From assembly GCF_000002235.5 (NCBI RefSeq), contig NW_022145597.1, positions 837,501-901,500 on the forward strand: a stretch of DNA of 64,000 bases, in the 5' to 3' direction. This stretch comes from Strongylocentrotus purpuratus (lineage: Eukaryota > Echinodermata > Echinoidea > Camarodonta > Strongylocentrotidae). A model generated the notes under the pieces. It was not told the origin of the DNA, did not search any database, and saw nothing but the letters and a program-made list of their open reading frames with translations. Position numbers and translations under genes: made by a program. The first letter of the stretch is position 1. Each line of letters opens with the position of its first letter. Positions 38,945-48,665 of this stretch are shown piece after piece.

Positions 38945-39105
38945 CAGGCACGTAGCCACGGGGGCACGGGGGGGGGGGGGGGGGGGGCACGTGCCCCCCT
39001 AAAATTTCCAAGATCGGTTGAACTGTTTTAGACCCATTTTTTGACCTCGATCGATTACATGTATGTGCCCCCCCCCCCAAACATCGAACTCTGGCTACGT
39101 GCCTG
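38945..39105. mobile_element. hAT-like MITE with 8-bp target duplication
   Basis: 161 bp, ends CAGGCACGTAGCCA and its inverse TGGCTACGTGCCTG. It is flanked by perfect 8-bp TATGGGCA (38937-38944 and 39106-39113). The paralogous segment at about 39930 has TATGGGCA once, the empty site. The interior has poly-G and poly-C runs that could pair. The 8-bp duplication and CAG/CTG ends fit the hAT superfamily. Confidence 0.92.
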
Positions 39106-39350
39106 TATGGGCATACATTATTCAACGTTGATAGGAAGTATAAATAGTTTAAAAACTTCATGAAATGCACTAACGGTTGATTCCATTTAAACCAACCCCT
39201 CGTGTATTTGTTGTTTTATGAACTGGGTCCACCGATTCAATATCTGTGTGAGTTGTATCGGTGCATGATGCCATGGTCTCCGTCAGACGAAAGTCAGACG
39301 AATACACTACCTGCATGTATATCAAAGGTTACTCGCTTTATTGAATCCAT

Positions 39351-39754
39351 TGTGCCTCCATATCTGTCCCGCACGATCGAATCAGGGGGTCGTTTCATGA
39401 AACCAACTCAACGATAGTCATAATTTTGTCGGTGACCTATGGAATTTGCACGAGAACAGGGGTAACTAAATACATCTATGAATGTTTAAACAACGATGAA
39501 TATCGAGGTTGCTTTGAGACGAGCGAATGGAGATTCGGAAGAAAAAGGATACCATAACTCATGTCCAATCGAAAGAAGACCCTGATTCTATTTCTAGTTA
39601 ATAAGAAAATTATGAAAAACAAAACATTTTACGACTCTTAGTTTCACATATTCAGCTGACAAGTTTAGCCAACATTCAGGCACCCTCCTATAGACCTAAT
39701 CAGGTAATATCATAAGATGAAGGACGTTTCAGAAGTTAAGACTAATGTGAACTC
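39351..39754. other. spacer between the duplicated segments
   Basis: About 400 bp of AT-rich DNA with no feature I can support. Confidence 0.5.
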
Positions 39755-40135
39755 CCCCCACCCCCACGGGGTTACGCATATTCGGGATTTCACAATTACG
39801 TGACGTCACAATGAGGGGAAGTCCATTTTACAAGGAGCGCCATATAGAGTTGAAAGCCGTAGTGAGTTTAATCCAACTCTGGAGTTTAACGATTTCCGAA
39901 GTCGCTACATGTTCCGTATAAGGTGAGTATATGGGCATACATTTAAAGTTGATGGGAAGTACTAATAGTTTAACAACTTCATGAAATGCACTAATGGGTG
40001 ATTATACCAACCCCATGTTGAATTGGGTCCACCGTTTCAACGTTTGTGTGAGTTGTATATGTGCATGGTGCATTGGGCGCCGTCCTATACGAACACACCG
40101 TATCAAAGGTTACTCGCTTTGTTGAATCTACAGGC
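39755..40135 (+). repeat. duplicated promoter-like segment, right copy
   Basis: Lacks the MITE and keeps the unoccupied TATGGGCA site. It has the extra ACATGTTCCG before TATAAGGTGAGTAT. Divergence from the left copy is modest substitutions and small indels. Confidence 0.9.
39801..39922 (+). promoter_or_regulatory. candidate promoter and 5' noncoding exon, right copy
   Basis: CRE TGACGTCA at 39801-39808, ACAAGGAGCGCCATATAGAG, then CCGTATAAG and donor GTGAGTAT (39923-39930). The CRE-to-donor spacing (about 120 bp) is like that of the left copy (about 110 bp). Retention of both ends in both copies is what one expects if they are used. Confidence 0.4.
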
Positions 40136-40429
40136 TGTGTTTGTTTAAATCGTTTCTCATAACTGTTTGTTCTTTTTCGGCTTCTGCATGCACCACCTTG
40201 TCGACTGTCGAAACATCTCTTAAGCCTCGTTCAGACATGTCGCAGCATATCGACGGCTTTTTTGTTATTATGACGTGTCATACCTTTCACATTTCTGAAT
40301 CTTATCACAGAGCTCGGTAAAACCCCGCAAGCCCTTTACACGCAGTTGCCATTCGTTTTTCAAACTAATAAAACCGAGTAGGATTTTTTGGTGGTAGTTT
40401 CGCGCGTCATTGTGTTTGTGCACAAGTGC

Positions 40430-40610
40430 TGATCCGAAATGGTAGCCGAGCTAGCCTGATAAGGTGGTCTGGCTTGCGAGGATTATTGTTTTCCTACCGG
40501 GTATCCATTTACATCACCTGGTTGGAAAATGGCAAATGTAGCTTTTAATATCTTGCCGCCTCGGGTCTGGACCACGTACGACACCTCGACACGTTGCTTT
40601 AGGATTAGGC
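40430..40610 (-). mobile_element. decayed SINE fragment
   Basis: On the minus strand: a degenerate B-box region (GTCCAGACCC), then GGCAAGATATTAAAAGC, CCATTTTCCAACCAGGTGATG and AAATGGATACCCGG. This is the same body order as the SINEs at 25.4-26.2 kb. Confidence 0.5.
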
Positions 40611-41300
40611 TATCAGTATATCATTGCGTCTTATGCTGAGGAGTGCAATCTTCGATTTTGTTATACCTTTTATTCAATACAAAAAAAATGCATTCATTGT
40701 AAAAAACATCAATGCGTTGCAAAACAATGGTGAATTGTATAAATCTTACAATAAAATGATGAAAAAGAAAAGTAAAAAAGTACAAGCTGAAGATGACATA
40801 AAGAATAATAATTTTTTGGAGCTGAGGAGATTCATAAATGGCATAAAATGTTATCAGTATGAACATAATATGAGATAGAAACGTATTACTTTGGAAAGAC
40901 GATTTATTGTTTGATGTAAACAAATAACATAATAATTATAATTCTAGGGTGCAATTTTAGAGGTTTACTGAATTAACTGTATAATTATCTGTTTTCAGTA
41001 CATAGAGCAGTGTATCATGAATTTACATGCATTTACAATCGATAACAAAAAAGAAGAAAGCACAAATGATAAATAATGAGGGGAATTCGATTAGTAAAGA
41101 TAATAACTACATTTAATATTCATACCCTATTTACCACTTTTAAGTAAGTGACAGATTTGTTTGTCCCGCTTTATGTTCTTCTAGAATGTGACATACTATA
41201 AAAGCTTACATCTAAAAGTATTCAACAAAGGCCATAATTCAATCATTCCACGTTGCGTAACGAAAACAAAAAAATACAGAACGTCAAATTTACATGTGCG
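40611..41300. other. gene-free stretch
   Basis: Very AT-rich; no gene supported. Confidence 0.5.
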
Positions 41301-41310
41301 TATCTGGACA

Positions 41311-41697
41311 CCTATCCCCTGAACAACTACCTCCGGACAACTATCCCAGACAACTACCCCGGACAACTACCCCCGGACAACTACCCCCGGAGAACTACCC
41401 CAGACAACTACCCCCGGACAACTATCCAAGACAACTACCCCGGAAAACTACCCACGGACAACTACCCCTAGGGTAGTTGTCCGGGTGGTAATTGTCTTAG
41501 AGGATGGTTGTCGGAGGGGGTAGTTGTCCTGGGACAGTTTTACTAGGTGGTAGATGTGTGGGGGTAGATGTCCGGGGTAGTTCTCCCGGGGGTAGTCTTC
41601 CTAGAGGGTGGTTACCCTAGGGGGTAGTTGTCCTAGGGGGTAGTGCACTGGGTGTAGTTATCCGCGGGTGCACGTCCAGGGGGTAGGTGTCCTAGAA
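41311..41697. repeat. minisatellite in two opposed arms
   Basis: Left arm (41311-41468): about 11 units of 12-15 bp built on ACAACTACCCCCGG. Right arm (about 41470-41697): about 14 units of the inverse, TAGTTGTCC plus a GGGGG-like spacer, clearly more diverged. The arms meet at CTACCCCTAGGGTAG. The array lies about 100 bp before the splice acceptor of the TRIM-like exon. Confidence 0.9.
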
Positions 41698-41815
41698 CCT
41701 AACATGCGGTATGAATAAGTTAGTTGTAAATTGTATAAACCACAGCACTAAAATTAAACAATGCAAACTAAGCATTCAAACTATTTTTTGTTTTGCAGGT
41801 CATCGTCGGGAAACC

Positions 41816-43369
41816 ATGGCGCATAGATTGAACGAAAGAGTCATCGCAAAAAGAAAGCTGTATAATTTCCACCAAGATCAAGTTCGTCAGTGCAGAGTCG
41901 CTGCCCCTGCAAGATTCAACGCTCTCAAAGCCAAGGTCGATTCGGCAATCGATGAGGAGAGGGAGCAGGAGAAGGACAGGGAGAACAGGGAGGCTGATAA
42001 AATCAACCACGAGTTTGACTTGAGGAATGAGAAGATTTTCGAGGAGAATCGAAAGATCAGTGAGGAGGTACGGAAGAAGAATGAGGAGATTGGGAAGAAT
42101 GATGAAGAGATTCGGAAGAATAATGAGGAGAGAGAGAGGAGACTTCAGAGCAACAAACAGGATTCGGAACGCAGATTTGCGCCAGTAGAACACAAAAGAT
42201 GCGGCCTCCTGGAGGACATTGAAAACATTCAAGACGTGATTGAACCCCAGATTGCTAAGTTGGAAAAGTCTTTGCAGGACGCCAAACGAAAACTTGATGA
42301 TCTGATGATGAACCGTGGAGACGAGGTGGAAGGTCCGTTTGGCTTGGACAGATCTGTGACGGATGCACTGGACATGCCTTTAGACATTGCTGCGGCCAAG
42401 CGGATCAATCGCACACTATCATGTTTGAGGTTTGTTGAGGGTGTTGGGAGGGAGAGGTACAATGGGAGAATCGACGGGTACGATGGGGTGTGGAGGCTCG
42501 TGGATGAAATCAACGTCATGGCAAGAATCAAATTCCCAACAATTGTGGGGTGTATTGATTCATCAGGTGTGCTTATCACCGATTGGGACGAAGGTAACAT
42601 GCATACATATCTTTTGGATATTAACACTAAAAGCACTGAAAAAGTAATCAGCAGTACTGATAAATCTTGTGTTGTCTCCTGTGCATCGCTCTATGATGGG
42701 AAAATAGTGTGCGGGAAAAGGAGGGCGGGATGTCGGGCTGTCGCTTCGGGACAGCGTTTAACTGGATGCATTACCGTGTATGACAGAGAGTGGAAGATGG
42801 TCATTGACGTTACAATACCAACAAACAACACGCAAGATGACACTTGGGTGTATGCTGCTGCTGACCCGGAAGGAATGATCATCGCTGCCGAGTGGGGTCA
42901 GAGTAACATATACATAATCAACCCAAATGATGGTAACACTCTGCGCACTATCACGTCTAGAGAAAATGCCGCTGTGCGTGGTGTAGTTTCATCAGGTCTC
43001 ATTTTGGCTCAGCCCTCATCAGACAACTGCAGAGTTTTGAAGATCAACGGAGGAAGGGGTCACAGCGAAATCCCCTTCAGAAATATCATTAGGAATGCCT
43101 GCATCGATCCACTGACAGACGCCCTCTACGTCGTGACAACGGGTAACGAGTACAAGACGTGTGTGATTGAACACGTAATAACGAAGTGTAGGTCAAAGAA
43201 GAAGAAAGAAAAGGTCGCATCTATATGCCTATCAAGAAGACTGAGTGGGATTAATGAAAGACGGACTCACCTTGCGTCATCCCAGGTGATCATGACGTCA
43301 TCGGGGAAGCTGATAGCTTGCGATGGAAATAGTATCCATTGTATTACAAAAGATGTATATTCTATATGA
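41816..43369 (+). CDS. TRIM/NHL-like protein: coiled coil plus beta-propeller-type C-terminus
   Basis: A pyrimidine-rich tract and acceptor AG (41797-41798) open an exon in which ATG at 41816 stands in a strong context (accATGG) and starts 517 codons to TGA at 43367-43369. Residues about 35-170 are highly charged heptad-like coiled coil (EENRKISEEVRKKNEEIGKN). Residues about 210-517 have repeated beta-rich segments with G/D turns (YIINPNDGNTLRTI; TGCITVYDREWKMVIDV), typical of the NHL/six-bladed propeller region of TRIM2/3/56-type proteins. No RING or B-box is present in this exon. The frame is open upstream to the acceptor, so an upstream coding exon with RING/B-box is possible. I chose M41816 for its context and position. 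Sea urchins have many single-exon TRIM-like paralogues; a role in innate signalling is only inference. Confidence 0.8.
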   Translation: MAHRLNERVIAKRKLYNFHQDQVRQCRVAAPARFNALKAKVDSAIDEEREQEKDRENREADKINHEFDLRNEKIFEENRKISEEVRKKNEEIGKNDEEIRKNNEERERRLQSNKQDSERRFAPVEHKRCGLLEDIENIQDVIEPQIAKLEKSLQDAKRKLDDLMMNRGDEVEGPFGLDRSVTDALDMPLDIAAAKRINRTLSCLRFVEGVGRERYNGRIDGYDGVWRLVDEINVMARIKFPTIVGCIDSSGVLITDWDEGNMHTYLLDINTKSTEKVISSTDKSCVVSCASLYDGKIVCGKRRAGCRAVASGQRLTGCITVYDREWKMVIDVTIPTNNTQDDTWVYAAADPEGMIIAAEWGQSNIYIINPNDGNTLRTITSRENAAVRGVVSSGLILAQPSSDNCRVLKINGGRGHSEIPFRNIIRNACIDPLTDALYVVTTGNEYKTCVIEHVITKCRSKKKKEKVASICLSRRLSGINERRTHLASSQVIMTSSGKLIACDGNSIHCITKDVYSI

Positions 43370-43565
43370 TAGTTTTGTCCCTATTCTGTATTATCCCACG
43401 TATATGTAGCTACTATGTCACCTTGTATAAACATGACGTAATCGGGGAAACTATTAGCTTGTGATGGAAATGGCATATTCATATTCATTCTGTTTTTTAT
43501 CTTGAGTACACTTTACATCATCCGAAAGGCTGATAGCTTGTGATAGACATTGCATCATTAAAGAG
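43289..43565 (+). repeat. degenerate repeats of the gene's 3' end
   Basis: The block CATGACGTCATCGGGGAAGC-TGATAGCTTG-GATGGAAAT from the last codons (from about 43289) recurs at about 43431 (CATGACGTAATCGGGGAAAC) and, more eroded, at about 43515 (CATCCGAAAGGCTGATAGCTTG). The two downstream copies are outside the coding frame. Confidence 0.75.
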
Positions 43566-43569
43566 ATAT

Positions 43570-44950
43570 CTAGTTATTGAGACCGGTTTCCAGACGTACA
43601 TGTATATATAATATTTGTATGCATGCTACTAATCCTACCTACTACTGACTATACACACATTGCCGTAGGACTGCCCATGATGATAACCAATAATCAATGT
43701 TTACATTTTTCTATGCCCGTTGCCCATGAGGCATCAAGTGCCTGAAATGTAACTGTATTCAAAAACCTATTTACAATTGTTATTGATATGCAAAGTACAG
43801 TTTGATGAACTAAATGACAAATACATGTACAAACTTTCGCTCTATGTTGCCAGATATTTTGTCCATGTTTGGAAACAATAACATATTCTGATTTATATTT
43901 CAATTTAATAAAAGATCATCATACAAAGAGTTGTCGCAAAATACACAATGCAAAGATTTTGTTGACTTATTGGCATTTGGGCCAATAAGGGAGTTTACAG
44001 ATACATGTAGCACACGGTACAAATGACCCCAAATATCCACAGATCTTTTAAACATGGAGAAGTTCCACTTTGAGCATCTTAGAATAATAACTGCCAAAGT
44101 CCTAGATGTGCTTCATGAATACCTTTTGTTTGCCCTTTTGAAAAGAATACTTCCACCTGCGTATCATAGAATGTACCGTTGGTGCATAAATGAATAATGT
44201 TACATAACTTTCATGAGCGCATATCCAGTATTCATCTCGGTGGGTTTTACCATTTTTGGTACAAATGACCTTTATTTGCCCATGCGCAGATTGTATCTGT
44301 AATCTCCCTTATTGCCCTGGCACGGTCCATTGATTGGCGTGTGTATCTGTTACGCAATCGAAATGACGCCTCATATTTCAGCTGGATTTTAACCCTTTTG
44401 GGACAGGAGGTATAAAGGCTAAATTGAGCATATAATGTTCTTCAAATTAGGCAATGATTTTTTTTTCTCGTTTCATTGCTTCATTGTAAAGATCAAATGC
44501 AGAAATGCTATGTCTCTGAAAACAATAAACCTGGGCGAGAATGCAATCAAAGGATCACAAATTGTCAGTTTTTTAAATCGAAAATCAATGATTTTGAATC
44601 TCTCAACGTGTTGCCAATTAAAGGATTTTAAATCCTATTTTCCCTTTTAAAATGAATGATTGAATGAATGTTAGAAGAAATCCATGCCCTTTCTCCTCAT
44701 GACTCTAGCATATCTTTAAGGCTCTGAATCAAAAGTTATTGGGCCAAATCACAAAATGTGGAATGATTGTCGCGAAAGGGTTAACGTGAAAAACGATAAA
44801 TTGCAAGTGGTGAATCCAAAAAATTGTCACTAGGTCTGTAGATTGAGGGGTTCAGTGAGCTTGCATGGTAGCTGTGACTTGATCTAAATGTGTTTAGCTT
44901 CCTCTTTTTACTTAAAGATGGATAATCCGCCCTTCTTTTTGTTTTGTACT
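43570..44950. other. gene-free stretch
   Basis: AT-rich 3' flank of the TRIM-like gene; no further feature supported. Confidence 0.5.
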
Positions 44951-44953
44951 GAA

Positions 44954-45211
44954 CAGTGGCGGATCCAGGAAGGTGGGGGGGGGCGGGTCCCCCTTAGAGG
45001 GGAAAAAAAAAACTTTTTTTAGATGCCCCCCCCCCCCGGCGCTCAAGGGGGGGGGGGGTTGCGATTTTTCAAATCTTCGAGGGCCACACACACAAAAATT
45101 AGTGCTCACTACCCCCTCCCCCCCCACTGAGCGAAATATTGGCCGGCACGATTTTCAAATTGATTTCAAATTTGGCCCCCCCCTTGCTAAGAACCCCTGG
45201 ATCCGCGCCTG
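44954..45211. mobile_element. hAT-like MITE with GGATCC ends
   Basis: Ends CAGTGGCGGATCCAGG and CCTGGATCCGCGCCTG are inverse with one mismatch. The non-coding interior of about 258 bp is rich in G and C runs. End sequences of this kind are common in hAT MITEs of many animals. I could not find a clean 8-bp duplication, so it is old or the flank has changed. Confidence 0.7.
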
Positions 45212-45532
45212 CATGAATCTACCAATGTTTCTTAACTCACCAGATGGAAGCTATCCAATATGTAAGTAAATATATTTGTAAATTATGTTCTGTTCATCTT
45301 GAACGTCACAATTCGAAGGCTTAAGATTAAACTTAATTATAACTTTATATAGTTGTGTTTTGTTGTCTTGTCTTTTCCTAGCAGCAGTTAAAAAAAGTCA
45401 TGTACGTGACACCCCCGTCCTCTCATTCAAATTAACGTTTATCAAGTCATGGATCTAATACGGATGGAAACTCAACGTGATTCTTTCTTTGATCCAATGA
45501 TAGTCACCGCCTTCTGATTATGTGCATCTTAA

Positions 45533-45862
45533 GCTATGGTCACAAATCAGAGCAGCGACCGACCGATCAGTAGCCTGCTCGGTCGCTGCTGGAATTAGGC
45601 ATCGCCCAGCGATTACGTCGGGGCCCGGTCAGCGACCGCCCAGGCACCGAGCGTATTTTGGGCGGCGACTGAAAAGTGAGCAGGCGCCGCCCAAATTTTA
45701 ACTCCGCGCTAAAACTTCAGCGGCGACCGAGCGATGCCCTAAAAACGAGCGGTGCCTGGGCGGCCGCCGCTCGGTGGCCGGGGGCAGCCGCCGGGCAGAA
45801 TTGGTTAAAAACTCGCCGCTCGGCCGCCGACCAGGCTACTTCTGGGTTATGTGACCATAGCA
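45533..45862. mobile_element. GC-rich MITE with TTAA flanks
   Basis: Ends GCTATGGTCACA and TGTGACCATAGC(A) are inverse. TTAA stands at 45529-45532 and again at 45863-45866, the target choice of piggyBac-type elements. The interior is strikingly GC-rich compared with its AT-rich surroundings and full of short inverted blocks (CCGAGCG/CGCTCGG, GCAGCGACC/GGTCGCTGC). No coding frame. Confidence 0.75.
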
Positions 45863-45866
45863 TTAA

Positions 45867-46327
45867 CGAGAACATTCAGCTGTTTTAACAATAACGACTG
45901 CGTAAGCATTTTATAAAACAAGTAGAAGGCCATGATCGTTATGTTTATGAGCGTTGTAACTCTGGAATATTATGAGGAAATAGGGGAAAACGGGATTTTA
46001 AATCACAACCAATCCAAATATAACCTCTGTCTAGTATATACACATGTTTTTCAAAATAAAATACATTACACGGAACAACAATTTTCGATTATATATAAGC
46101 CAGAAGTGCACATCGATTTTTCATGATTTAGGCGATTAATTATCTTCTGCGCATGTAGATTAACATGTGTAAAATTACTATCTTGATTCTGTCCCGGCTT
46201 TCTGGCGGTGACCATCATGAGATCAAAGTGAAGAAACATGTACGGAATGTTATTGAGACGGCATTGACGGAGACAATCACAATGAATTCGTTAAGAAAAC
46301 GATGAATGTCCATCCGTAATAGGTCCA
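45867..46327. other. gene-free stretch
   Basis: AT-rich; nothing supported. Confidence 0.5.
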
Positions 46328-46330
46328 TGA

Positions 46331-46544
46331 CACTATGAACATCACGGACAACGAAAGCGGACAAAATATACAGTTCCTCAGGTAGACCAAGAAACATCCC
46401 TTCACTGCTATTATGTAAAAAGGTGAATATGCATGTGACACCTGTTCTACACATTTTTACATAATAGCAGTGAAGGGATGTTCCTTTGTCTACCTGAGGA
46501 ACTGTATATTTTGTCCGCTTTCATTGTCAGTCATATTCATAGTG
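46331..46544. mobile_element. CACTA-type MITE, copy 2
   Basis: 214 bp, closely related over its full length to 21513-21727 (shared CTCAGGTAGAC, GGACAAAATATACAGTTCC, CACTGCTATTATGTAAAAA). It is flanked by TGA on both sides (46328-46330 and 46545-46547). Ends CACTATGAAC and its inverse with one change. Confidence 0.85.
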
Positions 46545-46903
46545 TGATCAAGTGAATGTATTCAAATTGATAGATGCTTCCTTGCCACGTGTGTGTGGTA
46601 ATGATGTATGCCGTTCACCTGCTATTATCTTTTTCCTGCAATTGTCAGAACGCATAATGCATAAATAAAATGTTGCTTTTCTGGAGTGAAGCTTTTGCAT
46701 AAATGAAATATATTTGTCTAGTGCTATAATTTAGTATTTTAAATAAATTTATAGCAATTGTTACCCTCATTGTTTTGTAACTAAATACAATTTTTACCTT
46801 CTCAGCTATGATTTTTAAAAGTAAAGTTTTTGTACTGCAATAACAAGTCTTTCCCATAAGAGTTTTGGTGCATGATACATGTACAGGTTCGCCTGGTACG
46901 TGA

Positions 46904-48665
46904 TGCTAGGAGTCCACTGGGCCAGCGCCAGTTGGTGCCAGTTTGCGCCAATGCAATCTACTGTGGCGCCTAGTGTCGCCAATAAGGTGCCTAGTGGCGT
47001 GTAGTGGCTCAAACTGCCTCCCAACTGGCTCGTGGTGGCCCGTAACGGCACCAAATTTGAATGTGGCGGCAAGAAACGTCGCGCCACTTGCATCGAGCAA
47101 TCAGCGCCAAGTGTCCGCCAAGTGGCACCAAATGGCGCGAACATATCGCCCTTTGGCGCAAACAATCCGCCTATTGGAATCCACTGGAATGTAACGGCAC
47201 GCGCCAAATTGCGCCAAGGAAACACTGGAACCGCAGAGCCAGAATACCAAAGGCATTTTCAACCACACGAATTGCCCTGGACAGCCTGTAGTTGAAGATC
47301 TTCTGCTGTTGGTCCATGTTACGACGGCCATAGGGCTTTATCATGTACGTCCTCATGGCGAAGGCATCGTCTCCCACGAAGAAGTACGGCATATGGTGCT
47401 CTTCATCATCACGGGGAAGAGGAGCTGGATCTGGGATGCCTAAAGTGCCAGCTTCAATGCACTCCTTCAGTTCACTGTTGTTGTAGATCTGGGCATCAGA
47501 CTGATGGCCAACCCCACCCACATCGATCAACAGGAAATGGTACTTTGAATCTACCAGAGCCATCAGGACAACCGAGAAGAACTGCTTGTAGTTGAAGTAA
47601 AGGCTGCCTGATTTGTTGGGCTTCTTGATACGGATGTGCTTTCCATCATAGGCTCCCAGACAGTGAGGAAGATTCCATCTGGCTTCAAAATCACCTGCAA
47701 CCTCAAGCCAGCCTTCATTGGTTGTGGGGAGGGAGATGACTTCTGCAGCATACTCATCCACTATTGCTCTGGCTACATCAGGGACAAATTTCTAGATGGT
47801 TTCCTTGCCCACTCGGAAGTTGTAAGACAGCTCGGCATAGGTGGCCCCAGTGGCGAGATGGCGCAGGAAGACGAATAACTTGAGACCAGGGGGAATGGCC
47901 TTCCTGAAGTGGGTGTCCTTCTTCTGCAAGTGGGGTGTAAGCCTGACCAACAGGTCATCAAACATCTCTGCGGACACCCTGGTGTAGTTCTTGAACTTCC
48001 TCCTGTCATTCTCCCTCAGCTCTTCCGTCAAAGTGTGGTACTGTCCACGTTCGGCCCTCAACTGTGGGTGGAGCATGGGTCTAAACCACCAGTTGTGCTT
48101 CCTTTTCTTCTTAGGAGGCTCTTCTTCTTCATGATTGGCCAGCATACGTTGATAGGCAGTGGCCACCTCAGCATCTCTCATCATCTTCTGATGGAGCAGC
48201 ATTATCACTCCAACATTATCAAAAGCCTCAGACATATCAAAATTGTAAATATTAAGTAGAGATGTTGTTCATACAGCAGCTGAGGAGGGTCTGAACCAGG
48301 TAGCCGATGGCCGGTATTTATATAGTCGGCAAGTAGCGCCAAGCGGCGGCAAGTTCAAACCAATTTGGCGACCTTTGGCACAAACTAATCACCAAGTGGC
48401 GCAAAGTAGCCGTCCTAGTGGCGCGAATGGCGCCAACAGGGTGAATTTTGGAATCAAATGGCCGTGTAATGGCGCAAACTGGAGCAACATTTTGGAGCAA
48501 GCCGGGTGGCATTTGGCGCACGCCATATTGCACCCAGTATATTCCACTTGGCGACACATGCCGAGCGGACATTAATTTGGCGCCACAGCGAGCCACTACG
48601 CGCCAATCACATAATCTTTGGCGCGAACTGGCACCAACTGGCGCTGGCCCAGTGGACTCCTAGCA
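46904..48665 (-). mobile_element. PIF/Harbinger DNA transposon
   Basis: 1.76 kb with terminal inverted repeats of more than 40 bp starting TGCTAGGAGTCCACTGGGCC. The flanking trinucleotides are TGA (left) and TAA (right), compatible with the usual 3-bp TWA duplication after one mutation. Both subterminal zones (about 46930-47220 and 48310-48640) are packed with GGCGC/GCGCC-type motifs in both orientations. One transposase reading frame lies on the minus strand between them; no second (Myb-like) gene of the kind Harbingers often carry is present. Confidence 0.9.
47171..48235 (-). pseudogene. Harbinger transposase, one stop and short C-terminus
   Basis: Reading on the minus strand from ATG at 48235: an N-terminal acidic stretch, a basic PPKKKRK (a likely nuclear signal), and a helix-rich HTH-type region ending RVGKETI. 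Then comes an in-frame TAG (47792-47794), after which the same frame continues through KFVPDVARAIVDEYAAEV. The DDE_Tnp_4 core is clear: GAYDGKHIRI (first Asp), SVVLMALVDSKY, DVGGVGHQSDA, PYFFVGDDAFAM (second Asp) and RVVENAFGIL (Glu). Soon after, the frame passes into the subterminal repeats and stops, so roughly the last 50-100 residues of a typical Harbinger transposase are missing. It is closest to the HARBI1-type family. The element probably relies on transposase from elsewhere; the otherwise open frame points to recent activity. Confidence 0.92.

Larger units (their letters stand above)
38754..39350 (+). repeat. duplicated promoter-like segment, left copy
   Basis: Matches 39755-40135 over its length: a C-rich start, TACGCGATT-like block, the CRE, AGGGGAAGTCC, ACAAGGAGCGCCAT, AACTCTGGAGTT, TAAGGTGAGTAT, TATGGGCATACATT, ACTTCATGAAATGCACTAA, TGTGTGAGTTGTAT, and TATCAAAGGTTACTCGCTTT. 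It is longer than the right copy because it holds the MITE at 38945-39105. Confidence 0.9.

Noticed and set aside
41253-41476. Proline/asparagine-rich repeat protein (DNYPRTTI-type)
   Set aside because: It is the minisatellite arm translated. Both frames are equally open and the inverse arm breaks it.
41311-41697. CRISPR-like array
   Set aside because: Units are 12-15 bp without unique spacers and turn into their own inverse; the genome is eukaryotic.
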